Shown: positions 8,320 to 17,203 of the stretch, one piece after another
Position numbering within the stretch: the stretch's first letter is position 1
Layout of the letters: each line of letters starts with the position of its first letter
Assembly: GCA_964538515.1 (NCBI GenBank)
Contig: CAZIEW010000009.1
Location: forward strand, 24,139 to 88,138
DNA from: CALBZH01 sp964538515
Lineage (GTDB): Bacteria; Desulfobacterota; Syntrophobacteria; Syntrophobacterales; Syntrophobacteraceae
Length of the DNA stretch: 64,000 bases
Direction of reading: 5' to 3'
The notes under the pieces: generated by a model
Database searches by the model: none
Told to the model about the DNA's origin: nothing
What the model saw: only the letters and a program-made list of their open reading frames with translations
Program-made: the position numbers and the translations under genes

Positions 8320-9369
8320 ATGAGAAAGACGTTTCTAACGGGCACCTTACGCAACGTCACTCTCCTCGTGATCCTTCTCTTGTGCCTGGTTTCTCTTGGC
8401 ACTGCAGGGTACATGATCCTGGAGGGCTTTTCCTTCATCGACGCCCTTTACATGACGGTGATCACACTCAGCACGGTAGGGTTCGGAGAGACTCACCCTC
8501 TGAGCTCCAGCGGTCGCCTGTTCACCATTTGCCTCATCCTGGTAGGGGCCGGCTTTGTTGCCTACCACCTTGCCTATTTCAGTCAACTGCTGCTGGACGG
8601 CAATCTCATGGAGATGTACAGGAGGCGCCGATTGAACACCACACTCGAAAGGCTCAGTCAGCACTATATCATTTGCGGTTACGGTCAAATGGGACAGATC
8701 ATCCAGGAGGAGCTTTCTCAAGCCGGTATCCCCCTGGTTATCATCGAAAAGGATACAACCCATCTGCAGAGGCTCCAGGACAAGGGACTTCCGTTCCTCC
8801 TGGCAGATGCCACCGAGGAGGAGCATCTTCTCGCCGCGGGAGCACCACGCGCCAAAGGACTCATCTCCGTCGTGGCCCGCGACGCCGACAACGTGTTCAT
8901 CGTGCTCACGTCCCGGGACCTCAACAAAGAGCTCCAAATTCTCGCACGGGCCAGCACCCCGGGGGCCGAGAAGCGTCTCCTGAAAGCGGGCGCCAATCGG
9001 GTGGTCTCTCCTTACGCCAGCGGAGCCACACGCATCGTCCAGAATATCCTCAAGCCCACGGTCACCGATTTTCTTGAGCTGGCTCTCTCAGGCGAGGGCA
9101 TGGAGCTCAGCATGGAAGAGATCTCCATCCCGAAGGATGCGGAGCTGGTTGGAAAGGATCTCATGGGGTCGGGCATCCGGAGCCGCTATAACCTCATTAT
9201 TGTCGCCATCAAGCGAGGGACGGGGCAAATGGTCTACAATCCTTCGCCGACCGAGCTGATCAGAGAAGAGGACACGTTGATCGCCATCGGTCCCCAGGAG
9301 AATCTGGAACGGTTCACCCGGGACACCCTTGGATGCGACAGTCTATCCCGCGGTTTCTGCCGAAAATAG
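8320..9369 (+). CDS. Potassium channel with TrkA-N and TrkA-C domains
   Basis: Inner-membrane K+ channel of the two-transmembrane (MthK/Kch-like) type. Helix 1 covers about residues 12-34, the pore carries the filter TVGFG at 52-56, and helix 2 covers about 66-90. A cytoplasmic RCK/TrkA-N domain begins with YIICGYGQMGQ (GxGxxG at 120-125), the usual ligand site, and a TrkA-C domain fills about residues 255-340 before a short tail. Length 349 fits the family. The gene stands alone between the sat promoter region and the thiolase operon. Confidence 0.9.
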   Translation: MRKTFLTGTLRNVTLLVILLLCLVSLGTAGYMILEGFSFIDALYMTVITLSTVGFGETHPLSSSGRLFTICLILVGAGFVAYHLAYFSQLLLDGNLMEMYRRRRLNTTLERLSQHYIICGYGQMGQIIQEELSQAGIPLVIIEKDTTHLQRLQDKGLPFLLADATEEEHLLAAGAPRAKGLISVVARDADNVFIVLTSRDLNKELQILARASTPGAEKRLLKAGANRVVSPYASGATRIVQNILKPTVTDFLELALSGEGMELSMEEISIPKDAELVGKDLMGSGIRSRYNLIIVAIKRGTGQMVYNPSPTELIREEDTLIAIGPQENLERFTRDTLGCDSLSRGFCRK

Positions 9370-9427
9370 CGGGCGCTCCCCTTGGGCACCGGCCAACAGC
9401 GGGCAGTTTGACCAGGAGGTAAATGGT

Positions 9428-9456
9428 TTGACAAAAATATACCGATTTCCTATAAC
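9428..9456 (+). promoter_or_regulatory. Sigma-70 promoter of the thiolase gene cluster
   Basis: TTGACA (9428-9433) and TATAAC (9451-9456) with a 17-base spacer. The predicted start lies about 105 bases upstream of the thiolase ATG. No obvious operator palindrome accompanies it. Confidence 0.8.
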
Positions 9457-9567
9457 TAGCGCACTTCGCCGAGGGGAATCACGGCGTCATTCGACCTTCC
9501 CCCGCCGATCAATTCCTATGGATCTCGAATCAGTTTTCTCATTCTCAAGCGGTACATGGAGGAACTC

Positions 9568-10749
9568 ATGGAACAGGCTGTGATCGTGAGCGCAGTAAGA
9601 ACCCCTGTCGGCAGCTTTGGCAGATCGCTCAATGCTGTCTCTGCGATACATCTCGGCGTTGTGGCCCTCAAGGAAGCTCTGAGCCGGATCCAGCTCGATC
9701 CCGGCCAAGTGGATGAAGTGATTCTCGGCAACGTCTTGCAGGCCGGCCTCGGGCAGAACCCGGCACGGCAGGTCAGCATCAACGCAGGCCTGCCCAAGGA
9801 AGTGCCGGCAGTCAGCGTCAACAAGGTTTGCGCTTCCGGCATCAAGTCGGTCATGTTCGCCGCCCAGGCGGTCCAGGTGGGCGACGCCGAAGTCGTTGTC
9901 GCGGGCGGGATCGAGAACATGAGTGCCGCGCCCTATGCCCTTCCCGGCGCACGCTGGGGACAGCGGATGGGAGATGGAAAGCTGGTCGACCTCATGATCC
10001 TGGACGGCCTCTGGGATGCTTTCAACGGCTACCACATGGGAAATACGGCGGAAAACGTAGCCGCCAAGTTCAATGTGTCGCGCCAGGAACAGGACGAATT
10101 CGCGCTTGCGAGCCAGCAGAAGGCCGAAGCCGCCATCAAGAGCGGGCGCTTCAAGGATGAGATCGTGCCCGTCGAGATTCCCCAGCGCAAAGGCGCAACG
10201 GTTCTGTTCGACACCGACGAGCATCCGCGCTTTGGAACCACAATCGAGGCGCTCAGCAAGCTCAAGCCCGCCTTCAGCCCCACCGGCACGGTCACCGCCG
10301 GCAACGCATCCGGCATCAACGACGGCGCCGCGATCCACATCGTCATGAGCGCCAAGAAGGCTGCTTCCCTGGGGCTCAAGCCGCTGGCCATCATCCGCGC
10401 CTATGCCTCCAGCGGCGTCGATCCAGCCATCATGGGAATCGGTCCCATCCGCGCCAGTCAGAAGGCCCTTGCCAAGGCTGGCTGGACTGCTTCCGACCTG
10501 GACGTGATTGAAGCCAACGAGGCCTTTGCTGCCCAAGCGATTGTAGTCAACCGCGAAATGGGCTGGGACCTTTCGAAGGTGAACGTGAACGGCGGTGCCA
10601 TTGCCATCGGCCATCCCATTGGGGCCTCCGGCGCACGCATTCTGACAACCCTTCTCTATGAAATGCAGAAACGGGATGCCAAGAAGGGACTGGCCACCCT
10701 GTGCATCGGTGGTGGTCAGGGCTCCGCCATCGCGGTGGAGCGTCCCTAG
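9568..10749 (+). CDS. Acetyl-CoA C-acetyltransferase (thiolase)
   Basis: Cytoplasmic thiolase that condenses or cleaves acetoacetyl-CoA or a related 3-ketoacyl-CoA. The nucleophile is C88 in VNKVCASGIKS, the base H349 in GHPIGASGAR and the second cysteine C379 in LCIGGGQG, matching the spacing of biosynthetic-type thiolases (Cys89, His348, Cys378). ATG at 9568 is chosen because GGAGGA (9558-9563) sits 4 bases upstream; the in-frame ATG at 9556 lacks such a site. The product has 393 residues. It heads a three-gene set with a crotonase and an acyl-CoA dehydrogenase, pointing to fatty-acid or butyryl-CoA metabolism. No 3-hydroxyacyl-CoA dehydrogenase is present here. Confidence 0.93.
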   Translation: MEQAVIVSAVRTPVGSFGRSLNAVSAIHLGVVALKEALSRIQLDPGQVDEVILGNVLQAGLGQNPARQVSINAGLPKEVPAVSVNKVCASGIKSVMFAAQAVQVGDAEVVVAGGIENMSAAPYALPGARWGQRMGDGKLVDLMILDGLWDAFNGYHMGNTAENVAAKFNVSRQEQDEFALASQQKAEAAIKSGRFKDEIVPVEIPQRKGATVLFDTDEHPRFGTTIEALSKLKPAFSPTGTVTAGNASGINDGAAIHIVMSAKKAASLGLKPLAIIRAYASSGVDPAIMGIGPIRASQKALAKAGWTASDLDVIEANEAFAAQAIVVNREMGWDLSKVNVNGGAIAIGHPIGASGARILTTLLYEMQKRDAKKGLATLCIGGGQGSAIAVERP

Positions 10750-10907
10750 TGCTCTGTCAGCGTTGTTTCGCGGGCGCCCCCCTTTGATTGCCCCTCAAGG
10801 GGGGTTTGGTTATCCGGCACCATCAAGTTGGCGAAGCACTAACCCGCATTGCGCACGGATTGGATGCAGCCAGACCATCTGCCATCACATGGAGGAGGAT
10901 TCAAACC

Positions 10908-11699
10908 ATGGCGTACGAGAACATTCTCTTTGAAGTTCAGAACGGCGTGGGCGTGCTCACGTTCAATCGCCCCAAGGCACTCAATGCGCTGAACCCGGCG
11001 ACCCTCGAAGAAGTGAACGATGTCATCGACAAGACCCGAAGCGATGATTCCATTCGGGTGCTCGTTCTGACCGGAGCCGGCGACAAGGCCTTCGTGGCCG
11101 GAGCGGACATTTCCGAGTTCCCCAAAATGAATCCCCTGCAAGCCCGGATGTTCGCCGAGCGGGGGCAGGAGATTTTCTTCAAACTGGAAAGCCTTCCCAA
11201 GCCCGTGATCGCCTGCGTGAACGGATTCGCTCTGGGCGGTGGCTGCGAGCTCGCCATGAGCTGCGATTTCATCTATGCCTCGGACAAAGCGAAGTTCGGC
11301 CAGCCCGAGATCAACCTGGGCATCATTCCCGGTTTCGGAGGAACGCAGCGGTTGTCCCGGCTGATCGGACGGGCCAAGGCGAAAGAGCTGTGCATGACGG
11401 CCGAAATGCTCGATGCTCAGCAAGCAAAGGAGCTAGGGTTGGCAGCCAAGGTTTTTCCGGCGGACCAGTTGGTCGAAGAAACGATGAAGATCGCCAAACA
11501 GCTCGCAGCCAAGAGTCCGTCGGCCCTTCGCGCCATCAAGCTCGTCACCGACCGGGGCTTCGATATTGATCTCAAAAACGGGTGCGCTCTTGAGGCCGAG
11601 GCGTTCGGGAACGCCTTCGCGAGCGAGGATGCCAAGGAAGGGGTGGCTGCTTTTCTCGAAAAGAGGAAGCCGGTCTTCAAAGGATCTCTTTCCAGCTAG
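10908..11699 (+). CDS. Enoyl-CoA hydratase (short-chain crotonase)
   Basis: Hydrates crotonyl-CoA and similar 2-enoyl-CoAs to 3-hydroxyacyl-CoA. Both catalytic glutamates are present: E114 in LGGGCELAMSCDF and E134 in GQPEINLGIIPGFGGTQ, 20 residues apart as in active hydratases. The CoA-binding oxyanion loop AGADISEF lies near 65-71. The ATG at 10908 follows GGAGGAGGATTCAAACC; an earlier frame start at 10788 has no support. Length is 263 residues. The gene lies 158 bases after the thiolase, and the acyl-CoA dehydrogenase follows 112 bases later in the same direction, so the three probably form one transcript. Confidence 0.93.
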   Translation: MAYENILFEVQNGVGVLTFNRPKALNALNPATLEEVNDVIDKTRSDDSIRVLVLTGAGDKAFVAGADISEFPKMNPLQARMFAERGQEIFFKLESLPKPVIACVNGFALGGGCELAMSCDFIYASDKAKFGQPEINLGIIPGFGGTQRLSRLIGRAKAKELCMTAEMLDAQQAKELGLAAKVFPADQLVEETMKIAKQLAAKSPSALRAIKLVTDRGFDIDLKNGCALEAEAFGNAFASEDAKEGVAAFLEKRKPVFKGSLSS

Positions 11700-11811
11700 A
11701 CCAGCCAGCCATATAGACCGCTGAACGTTGTGAGCCGCCCATGACGGCGGTTGATGCGATAGAGCAACGGGCAGCCATTGCGAAGATCATCCGCACGCGG
11801 AAGGAGCTGTA

Positions 11812-12960
11812 ATGAATTTCGAACTGACTGAAGAACAAAAAATGATCCAGGACATGGCGAGGAAGTTCGCCGAGCGCGAGATCAAGCCGGTCGCAGCCGA
11901 GTTGGATCGCACGCATCAACATCCCGCTGAGATCGTCGCCAAAATGGGTGAATTGGGCCTTCTGGGCGTCACCATTCCCGACGAGTACGGCGGAGCCGGC
12001 ATGGACTACATCTGCTATGTGCTCTCCATGATCGAAATATCCAAGGCCTGCGCCTCGTGCGGTGTGATCATGAGCGTTTGCAACAGCCTTTACAATTTCC
12101 CGGTGTTCAAATACGGGACTGAGGAGCAGAAGCAGAAATACCTCCGCCCGGTTGCCAGCGGCGAAGCGCTCGGCTGCTACGGCCTGACGGAAGCGGGCGC
12201 CGGGTCCGACCCCGCCAAGATGGCAACGACCGCCGTACTCGACGGCAACGAATGGGTGATCAACGGCACGAAGAAGTTCATCACCAACGGCAACGTTGCC
12301 AGCTACTGCGTTCTGGCTGCCGTGACCGACAAGAGTGCAGGCTATAAGGGGATTAGCTCCTTTATCGTCGACCTCAAGAACACCAAGGGCTTCAAGGTCG
12401 GCACGGTCGAAGAAAAGTTGGGCATCAACGCTTCGGGCACCGCGGAGCTGGTCTTCGAGGACGCGCGGATTCCCAAGGAGAACCTGCTCGGCAACTTGGG
12501 GGAAGGCTTCAAGCAGATGCTGACCACCCTGGACGGCGGCCGCATCGGCATTGCCTCCCAGGCTTTGGGAATCGGACGCGCCGTTCTGGATGAGGCCATC
12601 GAGTACGCCCAAACGCGCGAGCAGTTCGGACGCCCCATTTCATCCTTCCAGGCGATCCAGTGGAAGCTCGCCGACATTGCAACCCAGCTCGATGCGGCCG
12701 AGCTCCTGACCCTGCGGGCGGCGTGGCTCGAACAAAACCACAAACACTATGAAAAAGAAGCAGCCATGGCCAAGCTCCTCGCTTCGGACACGGCCATGTG
12801 GGCCGCCGTGGAGGGCGTCCAGGTCCTCGGTGGCTACGGCTACTGCAAAGACTATCCCATGGAGCGCCATATGCGTGATGCCAAGATCACGCAGATTTAT
12901 GAGGGCACCAACGAAATCATGCGGCTGGTCATTGCCCGTAATGCTCTCAAACAGCGCTGA
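11812..12960 (+). CDS. Acyl-CoA dehydrogenase, short-chain (butyryl-CoA) type
   Basis: FAD enzyme that oxidises acyl-CoA to 2-enoyl-CoA, passing electrons to an electron-transfer flavoprotein. The 382-residue length, the segment CYGLTEAGAGSDPAKM and the C-terminal IYEGTNEIMRLVIAR with catalytic E364 place it with short-chain and butyryl-CoA dehydrogenases. The FAD-site phrase VLGGYGYCKDYPMERHMRD is present. The start is preceded by AAGGAGCTGTA. Its association with thiolase and enoyl-CoA hydratase indicates a beta-oxidation or butyrate pathway, common in syntrophic and sulfate-reducing Desulfobacterota. ETF genes are not in the window. Confidence 0.93.
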   Translation: MNFELTEEQKMIQDMARKFAEREIKPVAAELDRTHQHPAEIVAKMGELGLLGVTIPDEYGGAGMDYICYVLSMIEISKACASCGVIMSVCNSLYNFPVFKYGTEEQKQKYLRPVASGEALGCYGLTEAGAGSDPAKMATTAVLDGNEWVINGTKKFITNGNVASYCVLAAVTDKSAGYKGISSFIVDLKNTKGFKVGTVEEKLGINASGTAELVFEDARIPKENLLGNLGEGFKQMLTTLDGGRIGIASQALGIGRAVLDEAIEYAQTREQFGRPISSFQAIQWKLADIATQLDAAELLTLRAAWLEQNHKHYEKEAAMAKLLASDTAMWAAVEGVQVLGGYGYCKDYPMERHMRDAKITQIYEGTNEIMRLVIARNALKQR

Positions 12961-12998
12961 TCCGGTATCCGCAATAAACTGAATAAAGTAAAGAAAAC

Positions 12999-13034
12999 AA
13001 AAAGCCCTGGATGCTGCCGCATTCAGGGCTTTTT
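12999..13034. terminator. Strong bidirectional intrinsic terminator
   Basis: AAAAAGCCCTG (12999-13009) and CAGGGCTTTTT (13024-13034) form a perfect 11-bp inverted repeat with a 14-base loop. It ends in U5 on the plus strand and equally on the minus strand, so it can stop both the acyl-CoA dehydrogenase transcript and the oppositely oriented rpsU transcript. Confidence 0.92.
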
Positions 13035-13196
13035 ATTTCCGTCCGACCCGCAAGATCAGGCCGATCCTTCGAGCTCTTGTCAGCGCAGGGACGACGCAGG
13101 CAAGTCAACGCTGCCCGTGCTGAAGTGTGGCCTCACGTTTCATTTCACGCCCCCACTCGATGATCTGTTCGCGTCACAGACCCCATGGGAGAGGTT

Positions 13197-13391
13197 CTAC
13201 CCGGAACGCATGAGTCTGCGCTCTCGCCGCTGAATCCTCTTGATGGCCTTCTTCTTCTTGATGCGACGCCGCTCTCCTTTGGAGAGGTAATAATTGTGGC
13301 GGCGCAAGACCGGCTGGACATTCTTCTGGAAATCTTTGCGGAGCTTGCGAATCTTTTTCTCAATGCTCTCTCTTGGTTCGGCCTCCGGCAT
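13197..13391 (-). CDS. rpsU: 30S ribosomal protein bS21
   Basis: 64-residue, very basic protein with the bS21 pattern: ESIEKKIRKLRKDFQK near the start, HNYYLSKGERRRIKKKKA in the middle and an arginine-rich end. bS21 sits near the anti-Shine-Dalgarno region of 16S rRNA and helps initiation. AGGTAGGTG lies upstream of the ATG at 13391. The gene ends about 160 bases before the shared bidirectional terminator. miaB is the next gene upstream on the same strand, but 187 bases away. I see no clear promoter in 13392-13578. Confidence 0.92.
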   Translation of the reverse strand: MPEAEPRESIEKKIRKLRKDFQKNVQPVLRRHNYYLSKGERRRIKKKKAIKRIQRRERRLMRSG

Positions 13392-13578
13392 TCAGTATTC
13401 ACCTACCTTTCGGAAAAAGCATGCATTCTTTCGGATGCTCCCCCCGCCTTCCTTCCACATGCTTTGGCGGGCGAAGGGCGCAACCCGTACGACTCGGGCA
13501 TCCATTGCTTGCCTGCAGGAATCCCATAAACGGTGCATACTACTTGAAGCCTTCACACATATCAAGCAAAGATTCCGC

Positions 13579-14988
13579 TCAGCTCGAAACGAGCTCTCCT
13601 CGGAGCGAATGGGCAAACGCCTCGACGATTTTCACCACGGCAAGCCGCCCCACCAGCTCCCCAGCGCCCGGGAAGTTGACAATCCGGTTCTGCTGGGTGC
13701 GGCCCGTCAGCTGACCGTTGGACGCACGGCTGGGGCCTTCCACCAGAATCTCTCGAATCGCTCCCACTTCCGCCAGGCTCTTGCGGACGGTGATCCGGGC
13801 TTGAAGCGACTGGAGCTCGCTCAGACGACGCGCCTTGGTTTTCTCGGAGATCTCATCCCCCATCTGACTGGCGCGGGTGCCCGGCCGATGCGAGTACCGA
13901 AAGGAGAACAGGTTGTCGTACTGGACGTCCTGCAGAAGCTTCAGCGTTTCTTCGAAATCGCCTTCCGTTTCGCCGGGGAATCCCACCATCACGTCCGCCG
14001 TCAACCCGATCTCGGGGCACACATCGCGAAGGCGCGCAATTTTTTCCCGGTACTGCGCCGAGGTGTATTTCCGGTTCATGAGGGAGAGGATCCTGTCCGA
14101 GCCGGCCTGCACGGGGAGATGAAGATGTTTGCAGAGCTTCGGGAGATCCCGAAAGCAGCCCATGAGATCAGCTGTCAGATCTTTTGGGTGCGACGTCGTG
14201 AAACGGATCCTCTGGATGTCCGTCTCATCGTGAATGCGGCGCAAGAGGTCAACGAACGAATGCTCTTCCTGCAACCCCACGCCGTAAGAATTGACATTTT
14301 GTCCCAGCAGGAGAGCTTCCCGGGCACCGCCGGCGACCAGAAGATTGATCTCGTGAAGGATCTCGTCAACGGGGCGACTTCTCTCTCGACCCCGCACCAG
14401 CGGAACAATGCAATAGGTGCAGAAGTTGTTGCATCCCTGCATGATGGTAACCGGCGCGACAATGCCGCTGGGTATGGATTCGCATCGGTGAAACAGCGTC
14501 GTCCACGAGGTGTCGTCCTCATCACCGAGCCACGCCAGACGCTTGACCTCCCCCTCCTGGATCCGTCCCAATAAGTCCCCTACCGATGTGATGGCCCTCG
14601 TCCCCAACACCAGGTCCAAGGTGTCGAATCGTTCCAGAAGACGCTCGCCCAACTGTTGCGCCACACAACCGGCGACGATGATCTTGAGGCCGGGTCGGCG
14701 CTCCTTGTATCGTTTCAATCGCCCTAAAAAGGAATGAACCTTCTGCTCGGCCTTGGCTCGGACCGAACAGGTGTTGAGAAAGATCACGTCCGCTTCCTGA
14801 AGGCTATGCGTCACGACGTAGCCGCTCAGCCCCAGGAGCCGCTCCACGCGCAAGGAATCGTATTCGTTCATCTGACAGCCAAAGGTTCGCACGAAGAGGC
14901 GTCCCGCCGGCTCACTGCTTGACCGCTTCACCCCCGACTCCACATCAACAACCTTAAATACCTTCGATCGTTTCATCCGCCATCGCAA
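13579..14988 (-). CDS. miaB: tRNA-2-methylthio-N6-dimethylallyladenosine synthase (MiaB)
   Basis: Radical-SAM methylthiotransferase that converts i6A37 to ms2i6A37 in tRNAs reading UNN codons. The UPF0004 domain carries C38 (TFGCQMNEYDS), C74 (LNTCSVRAKAEQ) and C108 (VAGCVAQ) for the auxiliary cluster. The radical-SAM motif is C186-x3-C190-x2-C193 (GCNNFCTYCIVP), and a TRAM domain follows at the C-terminus. The start is uncertain: 14988 gives 469 residues, ATG 14973 is five codons shorter, and both overlap the end of the preceding DUF4911-type gene, suggesting coupled translation. Family identity is firm. Confidence 0.94.
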   Translation of the reverse strand: MRWRMKRSKVFKVVDVESGVKRSSSEPAGRLFVRTFGCQMNEYDSLRVERLLGLSGYVVTHSLQEADVIFLNTCSVRAKAEQKVHSFLGRLKRYKERRPGLKIIVAGCVAQQLGERLLERFDTLDLVLGTRAITSVGDLLGRIQEGEVKRLAWLGDEDDTSWTTLFHRCESIPSGIVAPVTIMQGCNNFCTYCIVPLVRGRERSRPVDEILHEINLLVAGGAREALLLGQNVNSYGVGLQEEHSFVDLLRRIHDETDIQRIRFTTSHPKDLTADLMGCFRDLPKLCKHLHLPVQAGSDRILSLMNRKYTSAQYREKIARLRDVCPEIGLTADVMVGFPGETEGDFEETLKLLQDVQYDNLFSFRYSHRPGTRASQMGDEISEKTKARRLSELQSLQARITVRKSLAEVGAIREILVEGPSRASNGQLTGRTQQNRIVNFPGAGELVGRLAVVKIVEAFAHSLRGELVSS

Positions 14989-15208
14989 TCGACCTCAGTT
15001 GCAGTCGGTCCCCCAGACCCGCCAGCACCCGGTCCACATCCCCTTCGCATCCGGGTGCCATGCTGATCCGTACCAGCCCCAAACCGGGATCGATCGTGCT
15101 CACGCACGCGATCCCTTCATACGCCTCGATCGTGAAGCGCAGATAACCGATCCGGGCGCGATCGACCAGCACATATCGAGCCGTTGTGCGTATGGGAACA
15201 GGAACCAT
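14954..15208 (-). CDS. DUF4911-type small protein
   Basis: 84-residue protein with alternating strands and helices (YVLVDRARIGYLRFTIEAYE, then a glycine- and aspartate-rich middle), resembling the small DUF4911 family found beside miaB in Desulfobacterota. No catalytic motif is visible and function is unknown. AAGGAG precedes the ATG at 15208. Its last codons overlap the start of miaB by about 35 bases in another frame, so the two are expressed together. The family name is from memory of the pattern; a profile search is needed. Confidence 0.7.
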   Translation of the reverse strand: MVPVPIRTTARYVLVDRARIGYLRFTIEAYEGIACVSTIDPGLGLVRISMAPGCEGDVDRVLAGLGDRLQLRSIAMADETIEGI

Positions 15209-15323
15209 TGAAATCTCCTTTTGCTCTTAAAAAGACTGTGATACCAAATAGCCCGGTAGTCCGCATCCCGTCGAGCACTTTTTCGACGAATACGTTCATC
15301 GACCGCTGCCAGGAAGCCTCAGC

Positions 15324-16661
15324 ATGAAATATTGCCTCCTCACCGCCTTGCTCGCTACGGTTTTGGCCGTTTCATACAGTTCGGCGACTTCCGCCGTGCC
15401 TCCCGGCAAGAAGCTCCAGGTCTACGCCAGCCATGGCGAAGCCGTCTACCGACACGAAGAACGGTCCAAGAGCCAGAAGCAAGCAGTTCAGGCTTTCCTT
15501 GTCGATGGGGTCGCACAGGCCCTGGCCTCCCTGTCGGGCTCATCCAGGACGAGCGAGATCACCCGAGCTGCCCGAGAAAGGATCTTGAAACTGCCCGAGC
15601 GATACGTCGAGAGTTACCGCGTCAACGCCGAAGGACCCACCAAAGGGGTGTATCGAGTCAGCGGTCTGGTCACCGTGAATATGGACTCTCTCAAAAAGGA
15701 GCTGGAGACTCACGCAATCCATCCGACGCAGGCACCGGCGCCCATTGCCTCACCGAAACAGGTTTCCGCGACAGGCAAGAGCGACGCTCCCCCGGTTCCT
15801 GTGGTGCGGGAGAAGTCAGCGTCCCAGGCGAATCTTTCGGGAGGGGATGGCTTCTCCAAGTCCAGTGTGTGTTGGGCCGTGGCGGAAAAGTGGGAGGATC
15901 AATGGATCTTGCCTGGCGGGAATGCGGGTGGTCAATCGCCGTTTTCGCGTTATTTGCTCCAGGAGACCGAAGATTTTAACTGGACGCTTTCCTTTCTCGA
16001 ACCGGAGGAGGTCAGCGTCGATCCGGATGGCAACGTGCCGGTCGACCGGGTTGCGGCTTCGGCGACGCGCGCGGGATCCAAACTCGCCGTCCTAGGGAAG
16101 GTAACCAGCTCTTCCGCCGGAGACCCGTCCCAGAAGACCACCGTTTCGGCGGACTTGCGCCTTGTCGAGGCGAGCTCCGGGAAAGTGATCGCCGATGTCC
16201 GCAAAGAAACGATCACGGAATCGGGATCCATCCAGGAAGCCATCATGGGGTTGGCGAGCCAGGTCGCTTCACAGTTGGACCGCACCCTTCAGCCGGATCA
16301 GGCTCGACCGGCCCAGGCGGAGAAACCGGCCGAGCGCTCGACACCGGCAAAACCGCCGGATGGGACGTGGGTTCTCGACATCCAGGGCGAAGGCCACTAC
16401 ACCGCGTGGGAGCCCCTGCTCAATGCCCTCAGGAAAACGTATCCCGACGTACGTCTTTCAAGCGTGGACGTTGACGAAGTCAAAACAAAGCTCTCCGTCG
16501 AGGGAATCGATGAGGCGTTTTTCACTTCGGCACAGGATGCACCGATCTTGCGAGACCTCCGGATCAGCGTGAAGCGCGTCTCGACCGAGCTTCGGCACAT
16601 AGAGCTTTCTGTGGAGAGCGGAGACGGTGCGACGGGGGCATCGATGGAGCCAAGGCCATGA
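15324..16661 (+). CDS. Exported protein with FlgT-N-like domain, function unknown
   Basis: 445-residue protein with a Sec signal peptide (about residues 1-24: hydrophobic TALLATVLAVS, likely cut after ATSA). The following 100 residues, with YRHEERSKSQKQAVQAFLVDGVAQAL and YRVSGLVTVNMDSLKKEL, resemble the N-terminal domain of flagellar-assembly FlgT-like and related outer-membrane-associated proteins. A proline- and alanine-rich linker, a second alpha/beta domain and a C-terminal alpha/beta segment follow. No lipobox is visible. It overlaps pgsA by four bases (ATGA), so they are co-translated. No flagellar gene is near, so I leave the function open. Confidence 0.65.
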   Translation: MKYCLLTALLATVLAVSYSSATSAVPPGKKLQVYASHGEAVYRHEERSKSQKQAVQAFLVDGVAQALASLSGSSRTSEITRAARERILKLPERYVESYRVNAEGPTKGVYRVSGLVTVNMDSLKKELETHAIHPTQAPAPIASPKQVSATGKSDAPPVPVVREKSASQANLSGGDGFSKSSVCWAVAEKWEDQWILPGGNAGGQSPFSRYLLQETEDFNWTLSFLEPEEVSVDPDGNVPVDRVAASATRAGSKLAVLGKVTSSSAGDPSQKTTVSADLRLVEASSGKVIADVRKETITESGSIQEAIMGLASQVASQLDRTLQPDQARPAQAEKPAERSTPAKPPDGTWVLDIQGEGHYTAWEPLLNALRKTYPDVRLSSVDVDEVKTKLSVEGIDEAFFTSAQDAPILRDLRISVKRVSTELRHIELSVESGDGATGASMEPRP

Positions 16662-17194
16662 CGGTTCCCAACGTCCTGACTCTCGGGCGTATCTTGCTTA
16701 CTCCCCTCCTCGTTTGGCTGCTTCTCGACGGAGACCTTGAACTGGCACTGCTGGTCTTTCTCATCGCCGGTCTGACGGACGGGCTGGACGGCTTGATTGC
16801 CCGGGTGTTCAATCAGAAGTCCCGGCTGGGGGCTTATTTGGACCCTCTGGCCGACAAAATCCTTCTGGTGTCGAGCTTTATCCTGCTGGCTCATCTCCAG
16901 GTGGTTCCCGTGTGGCTCGTGATCATCGCCGTGAGCCGGGACGTGATCATTCTGCTCGGCATCATGACGCTCATGTTCCATGATATTGACTTTGCGATCA
17001 AACCCTCGTGGGTGAGCAAAGCGACAACCGTCTTTCAGTTGGTCACGGTCCTTGCGGCGATGAGCTCGAGCTTATTCAAGCTCCCCACTCCGGTTTATTG
17101 GGCCCTGTATCTGATCACCGCCGCTCTGTCCATCGCAAGCGGCGTTCACTATCTCCTCAAGGGAGTCAGCCTTCTCGACGCACGAAGAGGTTGA
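16658..17194 (+). CDS. pgsA: CDP-diacylglycerol--glycerol-3-phosphate 3-phosphatidyltransferase
   Basis: Inner-membrane CDP-alcohol phosphatidyltransferase making phosphatidylglycerophosphate. The diagnostic motif is complete: D41-x2-D44-G-x3-R49-x8-G58-x3-D62-x3-D66 in DGLDGLIARVFNQKSRLGAYLDPLADK. Several hydrophobic helices surround it and the length (178 residues) is normal. The gene begins within the stop of the exported protein gene (ATGA overlap). Specificity for glycerol phosphate is inferred from overall similarity to PgsA; the class also contains related transferases. Confidence 0.88.
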   Translation: MTVPNVLTLGRILLTPLLVWLLLDGDLELALLVFLIAGLTDGLDGLIARVFNQKSRLGAYLDPLADKILLVSSFILLAHLQVVPVWLVIIAVSRDVIILLGIMTLMFHDIDFAIKPSWVSKATTVFQLVTVLAAMSSSLFKLPTPVYWALYLITAALSIASGVHYLLKGVSLLDARRG

Positions 17195-17203
17195 CCGCTC
17201 CTT

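Noticed and set aside
9487..10614. 375-codon frame on the minus strand opposite the thiolase
   Set aside because: Shadow of a thiolase whose catalytic residues are all in place.
13581..13595. AGCTCG-AAA-CGAGCT hairpin at the end of miaB
   Set aside because: Lies within or at the end of the coding sequence and has no U-tract, so it is not called a terminator.
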